NCBI RefSeq assembly: GCF_022179445.1
Contig: NZ_BPQU01000035.1
Location: 1 to 49,949, forward strand
Reading direction: 5' to 3'
Source: Methylobacterium mesophilicum
Lineage (GTDB): Bacteria > Pseudomonadota > Alphaproteobacteria > Rhizobiales > Beijerinckiaceae
DNA length: 49,949 nt
Each line of letters begins with the position of its first letter. The first letter of the stretch is position 1. Both the position numbers and the translations under genes were made by a program. Below are positions 18,905 through 27,167 of the stretch, in pieces. The notes below the pieces were generated by a model. The model ran no database searches, was not told where the DNA came from, and worked only from the letters and a program-made list of their open reading frames with translations.

Positions 18905-19693
18905 ATGACCCTGCCCGTTCCGAGCCTCCACGGCCTGCTGCCCGCCGAGCCGGCCCGATTCCTCGGCTGGTCCTGCATCGCCGACCCGACCATCGCCGGA
19001 GCCCTGGCGCGCTCCGGCTTCGACGCCGTGCTCCTCGACCAGCAGCACGGCGCGCACGATTACCACTCCTGTTGTGCGGCGATCACCGAGGTGGCGCTGG
19101 CCGGCAAGCCGAGCCTGGTGCGGATCCCGGTCGGCGACTTCGCCATGGCGTCGCGGATGCTGGATGCCGGCGCCGCCGGTATCGTCGCGCCGATGATCAA
19201 CAGCGTGGCGGACGCGCAGGCGCTGGCGGCCGCCACCAAATATCCGCCGGTCGGCCAGCGGAGCTGGGGGCCGGACCGCGCCATGTGGATGTCGGGCCAG
19301 AGCGACGCGACCGAGTTTCTCGCCGGCGCCAACGCCCGGGCGCTGACCATCGCCATGTGCGAGACCGCGGAGGCGATCGACGCGCTGGAGCCGATCCTGG
19401 CCCTGCCGGGCATCGACGGCATCCTGGTCGGCCCCGCCGACTTGTCGATCGCCCTGTCCAAGGGAAAGGCCATCGACCCGGCCGGCGCAGCGGTCACGGC
19501 CGCCCTCGGCGAGATCGTGCGCAAGACCCGGGCTGCCGGCAAATTGCCCTGCGCCTTCTCGCCGTCGCCCCTGCGGGCCCGGGAGATGGTCGCGATGGGC
19601 TTCCAGCTGGTCTCGGTCGAGTACGACGCGATGACCATCGTCAACGCCTTCGCCAAGCTGCTGCGCGACGCCGACCCGACGCGGGTCGCCTGA
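18905..19693 (+). CDS. HpcH/HpaI-family aldolase
   Basis: The 262-residue protein matches the HpcH/HpaI fold. It has FDAVLLDQQHGAHDYHSC (metal and base region), LVRIPVGD, the glycine-rich DAGAAGIVAPMI, the acidic MCETAEAIDALEPI, and GIDGILVGPADLSIAL. Enzymes of this family make or break C-C bonds of 2-oxo acids with pyruvate as one partner, using a divalent metal. The true substrate is not evident. ATG 18905 follows AGGACG. It lies on the plus strand between ybgC and tolQ, which are normally adjacent, so it looks inserted into the ancestral cluster. Confidence 0.86.
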   Translation: MTLPVPSLHGLLPAEPARFLGWSCIADPTIAGALARSGFDAVLLDQQHGAHDYHSCCAAITEVALAGKPSLVRIPVGDFAMASRMLDAGAAGIVAPMINSVADAQALAAATKYPPVGQRSWGPDRAMWMSGQSDATEFLAGANARALTIAMCETAEAIDALEPILALPGIDGILVGPADLSIALSKGKAIDPAGAAVTAALGEIVRKTRAAGKLPCAFSPSPLRAREMVAMGFQLVSVEYDAMTIVNAFAKLLRDADPTRVA

Positions 19694-19702
19694 CCGGACG
19701 CG

Positions 19703-20149
19703 TCAGGCTTCTCCGGACGGAGCGAGGAGCCGGCGCAGGGCCTCCGGCAGCCGGATGGCGCGGCCGTCGCGCACGCAGGCGACCGTGACGTCGGCGGCGA
19801 CCAGCAGATCGTCGCCGCGCCGCACCTCCTGGGCGAGCTGCATCGAGGCGCCGCGCAATTGCCGGGTCCGGGTCACGATGGTGAGCTGGTCGTCCATGCG
19901 GGCGGGGCGGATGAAGTCGAGCGCCATCCGCCGGACCACGAAGACGAGGCCGCGGGCTTCCCGGTGCAGATCGGATTGGTCGCCCGCCAGACCCCGGAGC
20001 AGCTCGGTCCGGCCGCGCTCCAGGAAGCGCAGGTAGCTGGCGTGATAGACGAAACCCGAGAAGTCGGTGTCCTCGTAGTAGACGCGCACGCCCAGGCGAT
20101 GGGGGGCGTCGTCCGTCGGCGCGCCGGTGGGGGAGGTCTGTGCGCTCAT
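19703..20149 (-). CDS. ybgC: Acyl-CoA thioesterase YbgC (Tol-Pal associated)
   Basis: The 148-residue hotdog-fold protein has VYYEDTDFSGFVYHASYLRFLERGRTE, the 4HBT active-site block with the catalytic Asp in YYEDTD. YbgC-type thioesterases hydrolyse acyl-CoA or acyl-ACP and usually sit at the head of the tol-pal operon. Here the aldolase gene separates it from tolQ, ending 9 bases from its stop on the other strand. The start at 20149 is the only ATG near the conserved block; its ribosome site is weak. Confidence 0.9.
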   Translation of the reverse strand: MSAQTSPTGAPTDDAPHRLGVRVYYEDTDFSGFVYHASYLRFLERGRTELLRGLAGDQSDLHREARGLVFVVRRMALDFIRPARMDDQLTIVTRTRQLRGASMQLAQEVRRGDDLLVAADVTVACVRDGRAIRLPEALRRLLAPSGEA

Positions 20150-20245
20150 CGAAAATCGTCTACGGCATGTTGCGGCTGCGGGGGAAGCAGCCGTCACGCC
20201 TCGCGCCGGGTGTTGGGGGATGAACCGGATACCCCGCCGACACGA

Positions 20246-20271
20246 CGAGGGCCGCCCTGGGGCGGCCCTCG
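20246..20271. terminator. Strong GC hairpin after the DUF4142 gene
   Basis: CGAGGGCCGCC (20246-20256) and GGCGGCCCTCG (20261-20271) form a perfect 11-bp stem with a 4-base loop, 25 bases beyond the DUF4142 stop. There is no T-run on either strand, so termination by it alone is uncertain. Confidence 0.55.
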
Positions 20272-20295
20272 CGTGGTCAGGTCTGGATCGAACGA

Positions 20296-21021
20296 TCAGC
20301 CGCCGATGCGGGCGGCCAGGCTCGCCGAGTGGGCGTGCTCGTCGGCGATGTAGGGCAGCGCCTCGCTGGCGAAGCGGCGGCCCTGGGCGCTGTCGCCCGA
20401 CTTGGCGTAGGCGTCGTAGAGCGCCAGGGTCTGGGCGTCGGACCGGGCCTGCTGGTCGATGTAGGCGCGGTCGAAGGACCGAGCATTCCGAGCCGACTGC
20501 AGCTGGGACAGGCGGGCCTGACCGCGCTCGCCGAGGGCGACGCGACGGCCCGGCTCGGTCGGGCTGTTGTCGACGATGCCGACCGCGCCGAGCGCGCCGC
20601 CGACGATGCTGGTGCCGAGGTTCGCCGCGATGGTCACCGGGGCCAGAACGAAGCCGACCGGGTTGGTCAGGTCGGTCTTGATGCCCTGGTTGTCGGAAAC
20701 GACCGTGCCGTTGCGCGACAGCGAGGTGTTCGGCGGCAGGAGGGCCTCGGTGGTGGCCTTGCGCTCGACCAGCACGCGGTTGGCGTAGTTCCGGACGCGC
20801 GGGTTGCGCGAACGCTCGAGGGCGATGCGGCTCGCCTCGATGCTGGCGGCGTCCGAGCGCAGCGCCTCGGCGCGGAAGGCGGGGGTCTCGGTCGCGGCGG
20901 CGCCGACGCCCTGCTGGTTGGCGAAGGGCAGGATGCGGATCGGGAGCGCGTCCTGCGCCAGCGCCGGGGTCGAGAGCGCGGCGGCGGAAAGGCCGAGGAC
21001 GGCGAGCGTGAGTGTCTTCAT
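20296..21021 (-). CDS. Exported DUF4142 protein
   Basis: The 241-residue protein starts with a signal peptide (MKTLTLAVLGLSAAALSTPALAQ). It has a helical body with the DUF4142 pattern: ASRIALERSRNPRVRNYANRVLVERKATTEALL, then a C-terminal helix pair (RAYIDQQARSDAQTLALYDAYAKSG, IADEHAHSASLAARI). DUF4142 proteins are predicted ferritin-like periplasmic bundles of unknown role. A Gly/Ala-rich hydrophobic stretch (APVTIAANLGTSIVGGALGAVGIV) is inserted in the middle. It lies between ybgC and ruvB. Confidence 0.82.
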   Translation of the reverse strand: MKTLTLAVLGLSAAALSTPALAQDALPIRILPFANQQGVGAAATETPAFRAEALRSDAASIEASRIALERSRNPRVRNYANRVLVERKATTEALLPPNTSLSRNGTVVSDNQGIKTDLTNPVGFVLAPVTIAANLGTSIVGGALGAVGIVDNSPTEPGRRVALGERGQARLSQLQSARNARSFDRAYIDQQARSDAQTLALYDAYAKSGDSAQGRRFASEALPYIADEHAHSASLAARIGG

Positions 21022-21386
21022 GGAAGAAGGAAGTCCCTGGTGTTCTTATTGATGGCTCAAGGATCCGTCGGGATACCGTGACAAGAGCCACAGTCCCGCG
21101 ATCCTGCCAGCGCCACGCAGACTGGCGCGGTCGGCTTCACAACTGCCGCGTTGTGAGGCTGTTCCGCCGGCGGGATCGCGTTTGCGTGAGCCGAAGGGGG
21201 CGGGATTACGCAAAAGCTTGGCAATATTGTCCGCCCGCCCGGGGAGAAACAGCCGCCGGTTGAGGCGCTTGGCCATGGTGCGGCGCACAGGTCCGGGGAC
21301 ATCGACCGAGCCGGCGCGGGGGGCAACCTATGAACGCGGCGTGAACCAGCCCCGTCCCGACCGCATGGACGGCACGGGGATTCGGC
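21022..21386. other. 365-bp gap upstream of DUF4142, downstream of ruvB
   Basis: Two overlapping minus-strand frames of 80 and 89 codons exist here, but neither has a recognisable domain or a good ribosome site, so I do not call a gene. The gap should contain the promoter of the DUF4142 gene. Confidence 0.5.
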
Positions 21387-22436
21387 TCAGGCGGCGTCGC
21401 CGTCGTCGAACAGGCCGTCCTGCTGGCGTCGCGGCTCGGCGAAGCCCATGTGCCGGAACGCGTGCTTGGTCAGCACCCGACCCCGGGGGGTGCGCTGCAC
21501 GAAGCCGCGCTGGATCAGGTAGGGCTCGATGATGTCCTCGATCGCGTCCCGCGGCTCGGACAGGGCCGCCCCGATCGTCTCGATCCCCACCGGGCCGCCG
21601 CCGAACGAGGTAGCGATCAGCGTCAGGTACTTGCGGTCCATCACGTCGAGGCCGACCGAATCGACGTCGAGCAGCTTCAGCGCCCGGTCGGCGATGGCAC
21701 GCGTCACCGTCTCGGCCTCGGCCACGATCGCGAAGTCGCGGACCCGCCGCAGCAGACGGCCGGCGATGCGGGGCGTACCCCGGGCCCGCCGGGCGATCTC
21801 GTTGGCGCCCTCCGGCGACATGCCGAGCCCGAGCACCCGGGCGCCGCGGGCGACGATCTTCTCGAGCTCGTCGATCTCGTAGAACTCGAGCCGGATCGGG
21901 ATGCCGAACCGGTCGCGCAGGGGCGTCGTCAGCAGGCCCGCCCGGGTGGTCGCGCCGACGAGCGTGAACTTCGGCAGCTCGATCTTCACCGAGCGCGCCG
22001 CCGGCCCCTCGCCGATGATCAGGTCGAGCTGGTAATCCTCCATGGCCGGGTAGAGGATCTCCTCCACGGCCGGGTTGAGCCGGTGGATCTCGTCGATGAA
22101 GAGCACGTCGCGCTCTTCGAGGTTGGTCAGCTGTGCCGCGAGGTCGCCGGCCTTGGCGATGACCGGGCCCGAGGTCGAACGGAAGTTCACGCCGAGTTCG
22201 CGGGCCACGATCTGGGCCAGCGTGGTCTTGCCCAGCCCGGGCGGCCCGACGAACAGCACGTGATCGAGGGCCTGGCCGGTCATCTTGGCCGCCTCGATGA
22301 AGATCTGCATGTTTGCGCGCGCAGCCTTCTGCCCGATGAATTCGGACAGGCTCAGCGGCCGGATCGTCTGGTCCACGTCCTCGGCGCGCTTCTCGGGCGT
22401 CAGGAGCACGTTGGTCGGGGGCTTGGGCTTGCTCAT
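21387..22436 (-). CDS. ruvB: Holliday junction branch-migration helicase RuvB
   Basis: The 349-residue protein has Walker A GPPGLGKTT, Walker B DEIHRLNP, sensor ATTRAGLLTTPLRDRFG with the arginine finger, and the C-terminal winged helix (GFVQRTPRGRVLT). RuvB hexamers pull DNA through Holliday junctions together with RuvA during recombination repair. ATG 22436 follows AAGG. In related bacteria ruvC-ruvA-ruvB precede ybgC and tol; here ruvC and ruvA are not upstream, where a small divergent exported gene is found instead. Confidence 0.97.
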   Translation of the reverse strand: MSKPKPPTNVLLTPEKRAEDVDQTIRPLSLSEFIGQKAARANMQIFIEAAKMTGQALDHVLFVGPPGLGKTTLAQIVARELGVNFRSTSGPVIAKAGDLAAQLTNLEERDVLFIDEIHRLNPAVEEILYPAMEDYQLDLIIGEGPAARSVKIELPKFTLVGATTRAGLLTTPLRDRFGIPIRLEFYEIDELEKIVARGARVLGLGMSPEGANEIARRARGTPRIAGRLLRRVRDFAIVAEAETVTRAIADRALKLLDVDSVGLDVMDRKYLTLIATSFGGGPVGIETIGAALSEPRDAIEDIIEPYLIQRGFVQRTPRGRVLTKHAFRHMGFAEPRRQQDGLFDDGDAA

Positions 22437-22693
22437 GGACCTTCGCTCGTGGACCGGCTCGCCCGCTGGTTCAGGGGTCCACGGGAGCCGTCGCGTCCGG
22501 GCCGTTCCTCCTAATACGCGCCGGCCGCGAAGTCTAAGCGCCCGAGACGTCTCGGCGCCCCACCGGCGCCGTGCCGCAGCACACCCTCCCGCCCGACGCC
22601 GACCTGGAAGGCGCGGCATCGATGAAACCGAATTGGCGTGCCGCGCATTCCACTGACGAATCCGCAAACTCGGCCGCAGGGCACTGCTCCACC

Positions 22694-22933
22694 ATGAATA
22701 TCCGATCGACCGCTTTCGGCGCGGCCAGCGCCCTCCTGCTCTTCTCCGCCGTGACGCAGGCCGAGGCCGCCCCGGCCGGCACCGAGACCAAGGTCGCCGA
22801 GGCCAGCCCGCAGCAGGTCCACCCCGTCGCCGCCGTCGAGCGCGAGGACGACGCGACCTGCAGCCGGGCCCGGCGGCGCCTCTGGATCGAGGGCGAGGGC
22901 TGGGTGGTCCGCCGGATCACCACCTGCCGCTGA
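22694..22933 (+). CDS. Small exported hypothetical protein, 79 aa
   Basis: The frame from ATG 22694 encodes a signal peptide (STAFGAASALLLFSAVTQAEA) and a short mature part. That part carries two cysteines, in DDATCSRARRRLW and the C-terminal RRITTCR, which could form one disulphide. The WIEGEGWVVRR segment suggests a compact beta domain. No family recognised. It is divergent from ruvB across 257 bases. Confidence 0.65.
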   Translation: MNIRSTAFGAASALLLFSAVTQAEAAPAGTETKVAEASPQQVHPVAAVEREDDATCSRARRRLWIEGEGWVVRRITTCR

Positions 22934-23075
22934 GATCGCGCGCTTCGTTTACGCACTCTGCCGGGGTGGCGGCCCGGAACGGCGGGTGATGGTGTCGGTT
23001 TTCCAGGATCGTTCCTGAAGCGCCGAGTCGTCGAAGCGTCGAGTCAGTGCAGCGCAGAGTCCTGGAGCCGCCCGC

Positions 23076-23408
23076 ATGATCACCCGGACAGCCGTCACGC
23101 TCCTCACCGTTCTCATGGCGGCACCGGCCTCCGCGCAGGGCGTCTACCCCTACGGGTCCGGCCAGGACGGCTTCGCCGGTCCGTTCGTGCGCGGAACCTA
23201 TATCGGCGCGCCCCTGACCCGGGTGCCGCGGCCGAGTCAGATCGTGCCTGCGCCGTGGAGCTACGGGACCTACGGGGTCCCGACCGTCACCGGCATCGCG
23301 GCCGCGCCGGCCCTTCCGCCGACCCTCACGGTCATCAACGCCACCGTACCCGCAACGCGCCGCGCGGCCGGCGCGCAGATCATCTCGGTTCAGGTTCCCC
23401 GGCGCTGA
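23076..23408 (+). CDS. Exported hypothetical protein, 110 aa
   Basis: This protein has a signal peptide (TRTAVTLLTVLMAAPASAQG) and a Gly/Tyr/Pro-rich mature region (VYPYGSGQDGF, PWSYGTYGVP), ending in a basic VPRR. No family recognised. Its last 29 bases overlap the 3' end of the convergent gene at 23380. Confidence 0.6.
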   Translation: MITRTAVTLLTVLMAAPASAQGVYPYGSGQDGFAGPFVRGTYIGAPLTRVPRPSQIVPAPWSYGTYGVPTVTGIAAAPALPPTLTVINATVPATRRAAGAQIISVQVPRR

Positions 23409-23736
23409 GCGCGGCGAACCAGTCGGCGTAGGGCGTGTTCCGGACGAGGTGGCGGTTCAGGTCGGGGGCGTCGTCGCGCCACCAGACCGGGCCTCGCTCG
23501 CCCAGTCCGGTCTTCGCTTCGTCGACCGCGGCCCGGGCCGCGGCCAGCGCGGCGGCGGCGTCGGGTTCGCCCTCGCGCTCGGCCCGCTTGGCCGCCTTCA
23601 CCGCCCGGCGCGCATCCATCAGCCCGGCCACCAGCGCCGCGCGATGCGCCTCCGGCAGGTGCGGGTTGGCGCGCCGCCACAAGCGACCCCGGACCGCGAT
23701 GTAGCGCAAGTCGGGCGTGGTGAAGACGGCACTCAT
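23380..23736 (-). CDS. Conserved-looking hypothetical protein, 118 aa
   Basis: The protein from ATG 23736 opens MSAVFTTPDLRYIAVRGRLWRRANPHL, followed by a charged helical segment rich in Ala, Arg and Glu (about 45-80), and ends with WWRDDAPDLNRHLVRNTPYADWF. The conserved Trp and charged residues suggest a real family, but I cannot assign a function. It overlaps the convergent exported protein gene by 29 bases. An in-frame extension to 23766 exists but starts with less typical sequence. Confidence 0.65.
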   Translation of the reverse strand: MSAVFTTPDLRYIAVRGRLWRRANPHLPEAHRAALVAGLMDARRAVKAAKRAEREGEPDAAAALAAARAAVDEAKTGLGERGPVWWRDDAPDLNRHLVRNTPYADWFAALSAGEPEPR

Positions 23737-23813
23737 GCTGGAATTCGCCCTCTCTGTTCGGTCCAAGTTAAGTCTTACCCTGTAGACACCGGAGATCGGG
23801 TCCGGGTGATGCC

Positions 23814-24710
23814 ATGCAGATCGTCGTCGTCGATTCGAGCCGTGTCGTCCTCCAGATCATCGCCTCCCTGATCGAGCCGCGCGGACATGAGGTGCACGCG
23901 TTCACGGATTCGGAACTGGCGCTGCGACACCTCGCCGCCACCCCGTCGGTCCGGGTCCTGATCACCAGCGTCGAGGTCCGGCCGCTCTGCGGCCTCGAAC
24001 TCTGCTGGTCCGCACGGCTGCTCGCCGAGGAGCGCAGGCCGCTGCACGTCATCACCATGTCGTCCGCCCGCAACGTCCGCAGCCTGGCCGAGGCCCTCGA
24101 CAGCGGCGCCGACGACTTCATCGAGAAGCCGCCGAGCGCCGAGGAGCTGAACGCCCGGCTGCGCGCGGCCGAGCGCATGATCACCATGCAGGAAGAGCTG
24201 ATCCGCCTCGCCGAGACCGATCCGCTCACCGGGGTCTACAACCGGCGGGCCTTCTTCGACCGGGCGCGCATCGCCGCCGAGCAGGGCGGGCGCCCGGCCC
24301 GGATCTCGGCGATCCTGGCCGACATCGACCATTTCAAGCGGATCAACGACGAGCACGGCCACGACGTCGGCGACGTCGCCATCAAGGCCATGGCCGAGTT
24401 GATCGCCGGCGCCGGCATCGGCGGCCGCCTGGGCGGCGAGGAGTTCGGCATCGTCCTGCCGGGGTGCAGCCTGGACGAGGCGACCGCCCGGGCCGAGCGT
24501 CTGCGCGAGGCCGTGCAGGCACTGCGTATCCGTGGCAGCCGGCATGCGATCAACTTCACCAGCAGCTTCGGCGTCAGCACCTGGGTCGAGGGCGACGACG
24601 TCACCACCCTGCTCAAGCGGGCCGACCTCGCGCTCTACGCGGCCAAGAGCGGCGGGCGTAACCGCGTCGTGCCGTACCAGGGCGAGGCCACCTTGGCCGT
24701 CGCAAGCTGA
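23814..24710 (+). CDS. GGDEF diguanylate cyclase with a degenerate receiver domain
   Basis: The 298-residue protein has an N-terminal receiver-like domain (about 1-120) and a C-terminal GGDEF domain (about 140-290) with active-site loop GGEEF at 207-211. It should make cyclic di-GMP. Two deviations are visible. The receiver position normally holding the phospho-accepting Asp reads LITSVEV, with Ser52. The usual RxxD inhibitory site just upstream of GGEEF is absent (IAGAGIGGRLGGEEF). Both suggest that phosphorylation and product feedback are lost or altered. It begins 77 bases after the divergent hypothetical gene. Confidence 0.85.
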   Translation: MQIVVVDSSRVVLQIIASLIEPRGHEVHAFTDSELALRHLAATPSVRVLITSVEVRPLCGLELCWSARLLAEERRPLHVITMSSARNVRSLAEALDSGADDFIEKPPSAEELNARLRAAERMITMQEELIRLAETDPLTGVYNRRAFFDRARIAAEQGGRPARISAILADIDHFKRINDEHGHDVGDVAIKAMAELIAGAGIGGRLGGEEFGIVLPGCSLDEATARAERLREAVQALRIRGSRHAINFTSSFGVSTWVEGDDVTTLLKRADLALYAAKSGGRNRVVPYQGEATLAVAS

Positions 24711-24924
24711 CACGGCCAAGCCGCCCCAGTCTGGCACGCATCGCCGCGGCATGGTTAAAGACGGCAACCCATATTGGCACACCAATTCGGAGCACGAAGA
24801 CAGGAATCGCCCGAATCCGCGAATATAAAGCTTAATATTCGCCCCAAACTCGTGGAATGGATCTTGGAACTACGCATCCGATCCCGGCCCCTTTGTATCG
24901 CCGGGAGACGAAAGGTGCGAGGTC

Positions 24925-25593
24925 ATGAGTACGGCCGTTGGCGTCCTGATCCTGGATGAACCGCAGGACCTGAGCGCGACTGTTCGCGCCACTCTGGAGC
25001 ATATGCCGGAGTTTCACACGATCGGCGAAGAAGACTTGGACCGGGCCGATGCCGGATCCGCGGTCGCGCTGATCTTCCTCGACGAGATCCGGCTGGCGGA
25101 TGGGATCGCGCGTCTGGTCGGCCTGAAGGAGCGGCAGCCGAACCTGCGCACCCTCGTGGCCTTCGGGGCGCTCACTGCCGACGATCTCCGGGCGCTGCTG
25201 GCGGCGGGTGCCGACGCCTTCGTGGCCCGGTCGAAGTCGCCGCGGGAGCTGGGCGCCGCCCTGCTCGCCCTGGCCGAGGGATCGGAGTGTCTCGTTCCCC
25301 CGGAGCAGCAGGCCGTGATGCCGGCAGAGCAGGGCGACAGCCTCGGGCTCACGCCGCGCGAGGCGGAGGTGCTGCGCTTCCTCAGCTCGGGCTTCAGCAA
25401 CAAGGAGGTCGCCCGCCGCCTCGCGCTCAGCGTGCGGACCGTGGAGACGCACCGGCTCAACCTGCGCCGGAAGACGCAGACCGGACGGCTCAAGGATCTC
25501 GTCTCGCTGGCGCGCCAGCTCGGCCTGGCCCCGGTGGTCGACAGCGACCCGAACCGCCGCGGCGGGTCCGGCGGCAACCAGTCCCGGCATTGA
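24925..25593 (+). CDS. LuxR/NarL-type response regulator
   Basis: The 222-residue protein has an N-terminal receiver domain with D11 and a candidate phospho-accepting Asp53 (LIFLDEIR). The C-terminal LuxR helix-turn-helix (about 138-200) reads GLTPREAEVLRFLSSGFSNKEVARRLALSVRTVETHRLNLRRK. It should bind DNA as a dimer when activated. No histidine kinase is adjacent. The 214-bp upstream gap is unusually AT-rich for this chromosome and probably holds its promoter. It is downstream of the GGDEF gene in the same direction but not tightly linked. Confidence 0.85.
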   Translation: MSTAVGVLILDEPQDLSATVRATLEHMPEFHTIGEEDLDRADAGSAVALIFLDEIRLADGIARLVGLKERQPNLRTLVAFGALTADDLRALLAAGADAFVARSKSPRELGAALLALAEGSECLVPPEQQAVMPAEQGDSLGLTPREAEVLRFLSSGFSNKEVARRLALSVRTVETHRLNLRRKTQTGRLKDLVSLARQLGLAPVVDSDPNRRGGSGGNQSRH

Positions 25594-25675
25594 CCGGGAT
25601 CCCGGGCAGCCCCACGCGGGGGCTGCCCCCCCTACGACGCGTCGGACCCGCGTACCCTTCCCCGAGCGCATGCCG

Positions 25676-25799
25676 CGTCAGCGGAACGCGACCCGGGACC
25701 CAGCATGAAACGACGCGCTGCGTCCGCGTTGTTCTCGATCGTGCCGCTACGCGGCGCTGTCCGTGCTGGGTCCCGGATCACCTTCCCCTGACGTTCCAG
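25676..25799. repeat. Long interrupted palindrome, copy 2 of the dispersed element
   Basis: Left arm 25676-25705 and right arm 25764-25793 match as inverted repeats at 26 of 30 positions, with the same CCGGGACCCAGCA core and GTGCCGCTACGCGGCGCTG middle as the copy at 5371-5506. It sits between the LuxR regulator and the convergent topoisomerase gene. Confidence 0.75.
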
Positions 25800-25800
25800 A

Positions 25801-27033
25801 TTACGTGGCACCGGCGTGCGTGGCGGTGCGGGACCGCCCGGTGGTTTTCTTGACGGGGGCTGCTGCCTTGGCCCGGGCTGCCGTCCCTCTCGTCTTGCTC
25901 CGCTTACGGGCCGGAGCCGCGCCGGGCTTGACCTTCTTGCCCGCCTCGGCGTCGCCCCGCGACGCGGCGAGCCGGGCCTGCAGAAGGCCGAGCACCGCCG
26001 CCTCCTCGGAACGGAGCTTGCCGAGGTCCCCGCTCAACTCGGTCTCGACCGCATCCTGCACCTGGATCAGCAGGTCGCCTTCGAGGTAGCAATCGAGGAC
26101 CTGGGGGTGGATGTAGCACTTCCGGCAGATCGTCGGCGTGTTGCCCAGGCGCCCGGCGACGCTCTCGATGGCCGCGCGGACGTTGCGCTTGGCTCCCGCC
26201 TCGCTGTCGAAGCTCTCGAACTCGCGCAGGGCCAGGGCCGCCAGGACCGTCCCGGCCCAGGTCCGGAAATCCTTGGCGGTGAAATCCTCGCCCGTGATCT
26301 CGCGCAGGTACGCGTTCACGTCCGACGAGGTCACGTCGCGCTGCACACCCTCGCCGTCGATATACTGGAACAGCTCCTGCCCGGGCAGGTCCTGGCAGGC
26401 TTTCACGATCCGGGCGACGCGCCGGTCCTTCAGCGAGACGTCCCAGATCTTGCCGCTCTTGCCCTTGAACCGGAACGACAGCTCGGCCCCCGCGATCCGG
26501 ACATGCGGATCGCGCAGGGTCGTCAGGCCGTAGCTCTTGTTGGTTCGGGCGTAATCGTCGTTGCCGACCCGGATCAGCGTGGTCTCGAGCAGGTGGACCA
26601 CCGTGCCGAGCACCTTCTCGCGGCACAGGCCCGGACGCTTCATGTCGGCATCGACCCGCCGGCGGATGCCCGGCAGGGCGTCCGCGAAGGCCATGATGCG
26701 CGAGAACTTGTTCTCCTCGCGGGCCTGCCGGAAATCGGCGTGGTAGCGGTACTGCTTGCGCCCCTTCGCGTCCCGGCCGGTGGCCTGGATGTGACCGTTG
26801 CCGCGCGGACAGATCCAGACATCGGTGTAGGCCGGGGGGATCGCCAGGGCGCGGATGCGGGCGAGGATCCGCTTATCGCGCACCGGCGCGCCCTTCGCGT
26901 CGAGGTAGCGGAAACCGGTGCCGCTGCGCTTGCGGGTCAGGCCCGGCAGGCCGTCGTCGACGTAGACGAGGCCGGCTTCCTGGGCCGCCGCGCGCAGGGT
27001 TGCGCCGGTCTGGTCCGTCTCGGTGTCCGCCAT
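25801..27033 (-). CDS. DNA topoisomerase IB (poxvirus-like)
   Basis: The 410-residue protein has the bacterial TopIB order: N-terminal GTGFRYLDAKGAPVRD and IRALAIPPAYTDVWICP; then VLETTLIRVGNDDYARTNKSYGLTTLRDPHV with catalytic Arg and Lys candidates; then FRTWAGT; then TICRKCYIHPQVL with the nucleophile Tyr307. It relaxes supercoils by a 3'-phosphotyrosyl nick. A basic Lys/Ala tail (about 360-410) resembles histone-like extensions and may add non-specific DNA binding. ATG 27033 gives the family N-terminus. Confidence 0.93.
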   Translation of the reverse strand: MADTETDQTGATLRAAAQEAGLVYVDDGLPGLTRKRSGTGFRYLDAKGAPVRDKRILARIRALAIPPAYTDVWICPRGNGHIQATGRDAKGRKQYRYHADFRQAREENKFSRIMAFADALPGIRRRVDADMKRPGLCREKVLGTVVHLLETTLIRVGNDDYARTNKSYGLTTLRDPHVRIAGAELSFRFKGKSGKIWDVSLKDRRVARIVKACQDLPGQELFQYIDGEGVQRDVTSSDVNAYLREITGEDFTAKDFRTWAGTVLAALALREFESFDSEAGAKRNVRAAIESVAGRLGNTPTICRKCYIHPQVLDCYLEGDLLIQVQDAVETELSGDLGKLRSEEAAVLGLLQARLAASRGDAEAGKKVKPGAAPARKRSKTRGTAARAKAAAPVKKTTGRSRTATHAGAT

Positions 27034-27167
27034 GGCCGCCCCTCCCGGATACGCCGCCGGGATGACGCCCGGCGAGAAGGCCACGGTCAACCGGCGGCGC
27101 AGGCGTGCCGTTCCGGGCCTGCGCATCCGCCGCAGGCCGACGCCGCGGGCCGTGCTAGACGGAGCGG

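Noticed and set aside
21046..21326. Overlapping 80- and 89-codon minus-strand frames upstream of the DUF4142 gene
   Set aside because: Neither has a ribosome site or domain; two competing frames of similar quality suggest chance.
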